Below are positions 32,269 to 36,707 of a stretch of 36,707 nt of DNA, one piece after another (position 1 is the first letter of the stretch; each line of letters opens with the position of its first letter). The stretch is taken from the NCBI GenBank assembly GCA_031272825.1, contig JAISTE010000010.1:1-36707 (forward strand), in the 5' to 3' direction. Made by a program: the position numbers and the translations under genes. Origin of the DNA: Propionibacteriaceae bacterium (GTDB lineage: Bacteria > Actinomycetota > Actinomycetes > Propionibacteriales > Propionibacteriaceae). The notes below the pieces were generated by a model. That model had not been told where the DNA came from. It worked only from the letters and a program-made list of their open reading frames with translations, and searched no databases.

Positions 32269-34056
32269 TCAGACGACGTTCAACTTCAGCTTGGCCGACT
32301 TGCCTTTCACAGACTTGTTGCCCGGGTACTGCACTGAGATGGTGTATTTACCCTTGGCTAGCTTGGGCAGTTTCACGCTGGCATTGCCCGACTTGCCGAT
32401 TTTGACCGTAAGCGTCTTTACCCGCTTGCCGTTCTTATCAAGGATGCGGATTTTCACCGAGGCCTTGACGTTCTTGGCGGCCGCCACCCTGAGCGTCAGC
32501 TTTGCTCGCTGCTTGGCTTTCACGGACTTGGCGAGCTTGAGCTTGAGCGTCGGCTTGGCTTTGGTCTTCGGCTGCGGCGAGTTTTCTTCTGCCGGCTGGA
32601 CAGTGGGCGCTGAGCTGGGGATTGCGTTCCCATTGTTCTGTGACGGCACACTCGGGTTCGCGCCTGAGTGGCTTGAGTTCCCGCTGTTAGGTTGCCCGCC
32701 CCCGCTTTGGCTGCCGCCGCTGGGCTTGTCCCCTGGATTGGGATTGTCGCCGCCGTCGGGCTTATCACCCTGGCCGGGATTATCCCCGCCGCCAGGATTC
32801 TCAGTACCCGGGGCTTTCAGAGCGATGTTGTAGATCACCGGCTCGCGGTCACCGTTTTGCACCACGACCCGCAGCGTGCGCGAAAGCGGCGCTTTGGAAA
32901 ACGTTCGGGAAGCCCCCTTGACCCCGCCGATATAGACATTTTCTGGGGCACCCTCGACTTGGACGTCGAGCTGAGCATCCAAATCGACCGTAACCTCAGC
33001 ATTCGCATCGAGGGTGAGAGCTTTGCCGTTGACCTTGATCGCCGTGGGTGCGCTCGACCTGCCGACCTGCGCCGCGGCTTCCGGTGCTGCCTGGATGGCG
33101 CTGACCTCGGTGGACTTTTCGCCGATCGCGCCCGCATAGATGTGTGAGGCCGTCGAGACCTTTATGTAGTGGATTTCGTCCAACGCCACGGGTTTGCCCC
33201 GCTCGTCGACGGCCCAGTCCAGATCGAAGCCGTCACCATAGCCGCCGCTTTTCATCAGGGTATCGACGTTCCGGTACGGGTTGCCCGGTTCGGTACTGGT
33301 TGGACCTGTTGGGGTGTGGACGTCGGCGTAACCCCAGTCGGGGAAAGCCGCCGATGCGGAGGTGTTGGGTTTAGCGAGATCACCGACAAGAAATGGCCCG
33401 CTGAAGGTGAGTGAGTTGACGTCGCTAGGCCATTGGAAGAGCGGATAGTTCTCTGGCAGCGGGAAGCGGTAGCTCGTACCGGGATCGTCCGATTTGCCCT
33501 GGTTATCGGCCCAATCGGAGTTCCCATCCGCGTCCTTCGTGTAGGTGACCTGGTAATCGCGAATGGTGTGATCCTCGAAATAGTCTGAGCCAGCCAGCAG
33601 GTAGAACTGTTTGCCGTCCTCGGAGACGTACACGTTGCCGGGTTCCGAAAACGCCGAACCCAATGAATTGCCGTACACGGTAAAGTCGACGCCAAACTTG
33701 TGCTTGGGATCGTTCTTGATTCCATCTGCGTAATAGGCGGTCACATATCCGCCGAAGTTACCCAAAGAGATCACCTGCCCCTCCAGCATCCGGTTCGGAT
33801 TCATGCCGTACGGAGTCTTATTGGAGTACTGGCTAGCGGGAACGATGTAGTCGACGACCGCATCGGGCAGCCCGTCCGTGCTCTGTTTGGTGTAGGAGGT
33901 TTGCCCGAGGGCGGTGCCGCCCCGGGCGGGGTTGGCTTGGCCGATTCCGGGATCGGCCATGACTGTTGGTGCCATGTTGAGGGTTAGTGCTGCGGATAGT
34001 AGGACGGTTATCGCTTTGAGAGCCGAAATCCCGCCAGCTCTTGCGTGTGGAACCAT
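32269..34056 (-). CDS. Secreted cell-surface protein with Bacteroidetes 'cell surface protein'-like N-domain and Lys-rich Ig-like C-terminal domain
   Basis: Signal peptide; VVDYIVPASQ, VISLGNFGGYVTAYY, FGVDFTVYGN, EPGNVYVSEDGKQFYLLAGSDYFEDHTIRDYQVTYTKDADGNSDWADNQG, FDLDWAVDERGKPVALDEIHYIKV; GGDNPGQGDKP linker; TLKLKLAKSVKAKQRAKLTLRV domain. Confidence 0.82.
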   Translation of the reverse strand: MVPHARAGGISALKAITVLLSAALTLNMAPTVMADPGIGQANPARGGTALGQTSYTKQSTDGLPDAVVDYIVPASQYSNKTPYGMNPNRMLEGQVISLGNFGGYVTAYYADGIKNDPKHKFGVDFTVYGNSLGSAFSEPGNVYVSEDGKQFYLLAGSDYFEDHTIRDYQVTYTKDADGNSDWADNQGKSDDPGTSYRFPLPENYPLFQWPSDVNSLTFSGPFLVGDLAKPNTSASAAFPDWGYADVHTPTGPTSTEPGNPYRNVDTLMKSGGYGDGFDLDWAVDERGKPVALDEIHYIKVSTASHIYAGAIGEKSTEVSAIQAAPEAAAQVGRSSAPTAIKVNGKALTLDANAEVTVDLDAQLDVQVEGAPENVYIGGVKGASRTFSKAPLSRTLRVVVQNGDREPVIYNIALKAPGTENPGGGDNPGQGDKPDGGDNPNPGDKPSGGSQSGGGQPNSGNSSHSGANPSVPSQNNGNAIPSSAPTVQPAEENSPQPKTKAKPTLKLKLAKSVKAKQRAKLTLRVAAAKNVKASVKIRILDKNGKRVKTLTVKIGKSGNASVKLPKLAKGKYTISVQYPGNKSVKGKSAKLKLNVV

Positions 34057-34119
34057 TGTTCCCTTTCTTGTTCAAGGAGGCGGGGAACGACGGGGGACAA
34101 CCGAGCCGACTCCATCCGC

Positions 34120-34290
34120 ACTCCGCGACGGATATAGAGTCCGAAACAGTCCGAAAGATCTGGCTTGGGATCTCTCCGTCACAGTCGCGGGTCGGCACCG
34201 GTTTCGCACCGGTTTCCTCCGAACAGCTTCGGGAGCCATCACCCTAGCCACTGGGCCAAGATGTCGCAACCGCGAGGTTGGCGACCGTCG
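34120..34290 (-). promoter_or_regulatory. Cobalamin riboswitch (boundaries approximate)
   Basis: Reverse strand GAGGAAACCGGTGCGAAACCGGTGCCGACCCGCGACTGTGACGG (34176-34219) matches the conserved B12-riboswitch core; B12-box-like AAGCCAGATCT at 34156-34166. Confidence 0.92.
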
Positions 34291-34484
34291 GGTAACGCCC
34301 AAGCCTCCGATGAGGACAGCTTCAACATGGCTGCCGTATATACCTCCAGAAACACCCCGAGACGCCCGCACTGTAGCCCCTTTTCCGTACCCCTATCACC
34401 CTTTAGACGCATCAAGGCTTGACTCATATTTTCCGGGTAGATAAATTCACTTATACAGACGGTTACCTATAAGAGGACATAACA

Positions 34485-35087
34485 ATGGCTAAACATAAGC
34501 TCCGACAGGTATTGACATCTGCAATCGTTGCACTCGGTATCGCTCTGTTCCTACCTCAGGCATCAGCAAATTCCACAACGGCTACCTCTGAGCCCGATCA
34601 AACAATGATAAATCGCGCATTTTTAGGATCTCTAAGCCCCGACGAACAGCAATATCTCATCGAGAACTACCCAGATCTCGCGGCACATCTCCCCGGAAAA
34701 TATGTCGTGACTGAGGAAATTGTCCCGCTTCCCAGCTCACGCGCTGCCGGAAAGTGCAAGACCCATCGAGGCAAAGGCGAGCTGAAATCACTCCTTGGCT
34801 TTACCATCTTCAAGTTTTCGCATGCCGCAAAGGTGTGCACCAACGGCTCTAAGGTGACAAGTCACTCTAAACCGACTTACGAGATTACCGACCCAGACAT
34901 ACTGATCGAAAGTTGGAAAGTAGTGGATCGTAGTGTATCTGGAGTAGGAACTGGCTCTTCAAGATCGCGAATTCAGGTTCAGGTCAAACATTGCGTCGTG
35001 AAGTATGGGTGCTACGCCACTTACTATCCGACTGGTGTAATTTCTGTAACCAAGACGGGCCGTGAAAAAGTTACGACGACAGTCTAG
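34485..35087 (+). CDS. Secreted protein of unknown function
   Basis: RBS-like aagaggac; signal peptide MAKHKLRQVLTSAIVALGIALFLPQASA; Cys-containing C-terminal half; no family recognised. Confidence 0.72.
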   Translation: MAKHKLRQVLTSAIVALGIALFLPQASANSTTATSEPDQTMINRAFLGSLSPDEQQYLIENYPDLAAHLPGKYVVTEEIVPLPSSRAAGKCKTHRGKGELKSLLGFTIFKFSHAAKVCTNGSKVTSHSKPTYEITDPDILIESWKVVDRSVSGVGTGSSRSRIQVQVKHCVVKYGCYATYYPTGVISVTKTGREKVTTTV

Positions 35088-35105
35088 ATTCCGAGGAACA
35101 GAGCC

Positions 35106-35282
35106 GTGAAGATACTGACCACAGTACTCGTGATAATCGCCTGGTTTGTAGTTCCAATACTGGCCGCAAGTCTGGTGAGCTGTTGGGTTGGAATCGGATC
35201 CGTCGAGGTTGCCCTCCTCTATCTGTTTTGGACGGCAATCATCTGGTTGGCTCTGCGCTCACGAAGAAGGCAGGAAAGCTGA
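35106..35282 (+). CDS. Small (58 aa) hydrophobic membrane peptide, GTG start
   Basis: Not in ORF track: VKILTTVLVIIAWFVVPILAASLVSCWVGIGSVEVALLYLFWTAIIWLALRSRRRQES; gaggaac RBS; 18 bp after the previous stop. Confidence 0.6.
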   Translation: MKILTTVLVIIAWFVVPILAASLVSCWVGIGSVEVALLYLFWTAIIWLALRSRRRQES

Positions 35283-35461
35283 TCGTAACCCCAAGACTCA
35301 CGCCCAGTACCTGATACCTGCCGAACCGATAAGCTTCGAGTTCAGCTTGCAGGGGATTTAGTGCCGAACCGCCCTATAGCGGCAACGGGTGAGCCACATC
35401 AACCAGCAGCCAAATAGTCGCTCCTCCTCGTTTCGCACACACGGCTTCGCTTAGGCTTCCC

Positions 35462-36190
35462 ATGCTTGCGCGAATCTGGAAAGTCGTAAAGAGTTGGCAT
35501 GTGGCGAAGAGCAAGAGCGAGAATCTGTCCAGTCGGCTGAACTGGCTGCGGGCCGGGGTACTCGGGGCGAATGACGGCATCATCTCGACGGCCGGCATCG
35601 TGTTCGGCGTCGCCGGCGCCACAGCCAATTCCTTCGTGATTATGGTCTCGGGGCTGGCTTCGCTGGTTGCCGGGGCGCTGTCGATGGCCGGCGGCGAGTA
35701 CGTCTCCGTCAGTTCCCAGCGAGACACCGAGCTTTCCGCCTCGAAGCAAAAGCGCGAGGAATTCCAACGGGATCCGAAGGCCAGGCGCAAGGCGCTCGTG
35801 CAAAGCTACATCAGCAAGGGTATTCCTCCTAAGATCGCCGAAGAGGTTGTGCAGCACTACTCGGATGCGGCCGTCGAAGAACACGATCTGGAGAGCTTGG
35901 GCATCGACGTCGAGCGGCCCGTCTCGCCCTGGACTGCGGCTTTCGCCTCGCTCATCTCCTTTACCTGCGGTTCGATCATCCCGCTGCTTGTCATGACCCT
36001 AACGCCTGTCGCCTACCGGCTTACGGCGACCGTCGCGGCGGTGGTGGTCGCGCTGTTCATCACCGGCTATCTGTCCTCACGCTTCGCAAAAGTTCCCTGG
36101 GTCAAGCCCGTCATACGCAACGTGCTGGTGGGCTTCTTGACCATGAACGTGACCTATCTGGTCGGCTCCATGGTGCAGGGGCTGGCTTAG
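35462..36190 (+). CDS. VIT1/CCC1-family (Fe/Mn) transporter
   Basis: LNWLRAGVLGANDGIISTAGIVFGVAGA, SMAGGEYVSVSSQRDTE, five predicted TMs. Confidence 0.92.
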   Translation: MLARIWKVVKSWHVAKSKSENLSSRLNWLRAGVLGANDGIISTAGIVFGVAGATANSFVIMVSGLASLVAGALSMAGGEYVSVSSQRDTELSASKQKREEFQRDPKARRKALVQSYISKGIPPKIAEEVVQHYSDAAVEEHDLESLGIDVERPVSPWTAAFASLISFTCGSIIPLLVMTLTPVAYRLTATVAAVVVALFITGYLSSRFAKVPWVKPVIRNVLVGFLTMNVTYLVGSMVQGLA

Positions 36191-36220
36191 GCTGCCCCGG
36201 GACGTAAGAAACACTGTGGC

Positions 36221-36238
36221 TGCCCGCACTTGCGGGCA
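36221..36238. terminator. Short hairpin after the VIT-family gene
   Basis: TGCCCGCA-CT-TGCGGGCA. Confidence 0.4.
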
Positions 36239-36300
36239 TAGGGGTGGCGTGGGCGGGACAAATGTGACTGACCTTTCTTGTCACAGAGATTTCCCCATCT

Positions 36301-36374
36301 CGTCATCCCGCGCGCAGTCGCGGGATCTATCCCCACAGCTGGACAAGATGCTGCAACTACGCGCAGCATGACGA
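36301..36374. repeat. Inverted pair of dispersed palindromic elements (CCCGCG and GCTGC stem variants)
   Basis: CGTCATCCCGCGCGCAGTCGCGGGATCT (36301-36328) and AGATGCTGCAACTACGCGCAGCATGACGA (36346-36374). Confidence 0.92.
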
Positions 36375-36403
36375 TGTGAGGTGCAGGCAAGCGTTACCCC
36401 TTC

Positions 36404-36707
36404 TCACGCGGCTTCCAGCCGATCGTCGGAGTGCAGCAAGCTAACCAGCTCCTCGACCAGGGTTTCTTTCAGCTCTTCCCATTGCGACGGAGGCACGGCC
36501 AGATCGCCGATCTCGTAGAGCAAACCGGCTGCCGCGCTGCCCATCTCGGTGAGCTTTTCGGCGCAGATCAGCTGCAGCACGCCATCGCCCGCCACCCATG
36601 CTGCCAGACCGGTCAGCGCCAAGGGTTCAGCCAACCCAGGCTCGGCGCGAACCGCCCGGATTAGTGCCTCAAGCGCCTCGCTGGATTCACGATCCAGAGA
36701 GTCCGCC
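36404..36707 (-). CDS. DUF4192-like protein, C-terminal part (5' end off the window)
   Basis: Frame open to the window edge: ADSLDRESSEALEALIRAVRAEPGLAEPLALTGLAAWVAGDGVLQLICAEKLTEMGSAAAGLLYEIGDLAVPPSQW... Confidence 0.5.
   Translation of the reverse strand, partial: ADSLDRESSEALEALIRAVRAEPGLAEPLALTGLAAWVAGDGVLQLICAEKLTEMGSAAAGLLYEIGDLAVPPSQWEELKETLVEELVSLLHSDDRLEAA

Noticed and set aside
29581-32337. Long forward ORFs (457 and 418 aa) opposite leuS
   Set aside because: Antisense shadow of leuS.

Overview
High-GC actinobacterial chromosomal window, probably Actinomycetales judging from gene content. Most of it is housekeeping: cysS, rlmB, PASTA Ser/Thr kinase, aroQ, orn, a PDH-like E1(fused)/E2/E3 operon with a DeoR regulator, bcp, holA, comEC/comEA, leuS, a VIT-family transporter and two tRNAs. 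The accessory content has four parts. (1) The left end carries a tandem duplication of a tightly overlapping three-gene cassette: TasA/camelysin-like exported protein, ER-type (SipW-like) signal peptidase, secreted RCC1-repeat protein. Each copy has a similar palindromic motif about 50 bp upstream, and the leftmost copy runs off the window. (2) A dispersed asymmetric hairpin repeat (CGTCAT-CCTGCG...CGCAGG-ATCT) shows compensatory stem changes. At four loci one terminus continues into a locus-specific short tandem array (periods 26, 20, 23, 23 bp). One copy lies in frame inside the E2 (dihydrolipoamide acyltransferase) linker. (3) A cobalamin riboswitch precedes a secreted surface protein resembling Bacteroidetes cell-surface proteins. 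(4) A lower-GC insert encodes a secreted orphan protein and a 58-aa membrane peptide missed by the ORF track. No searches were run; family calls come from reading translations.
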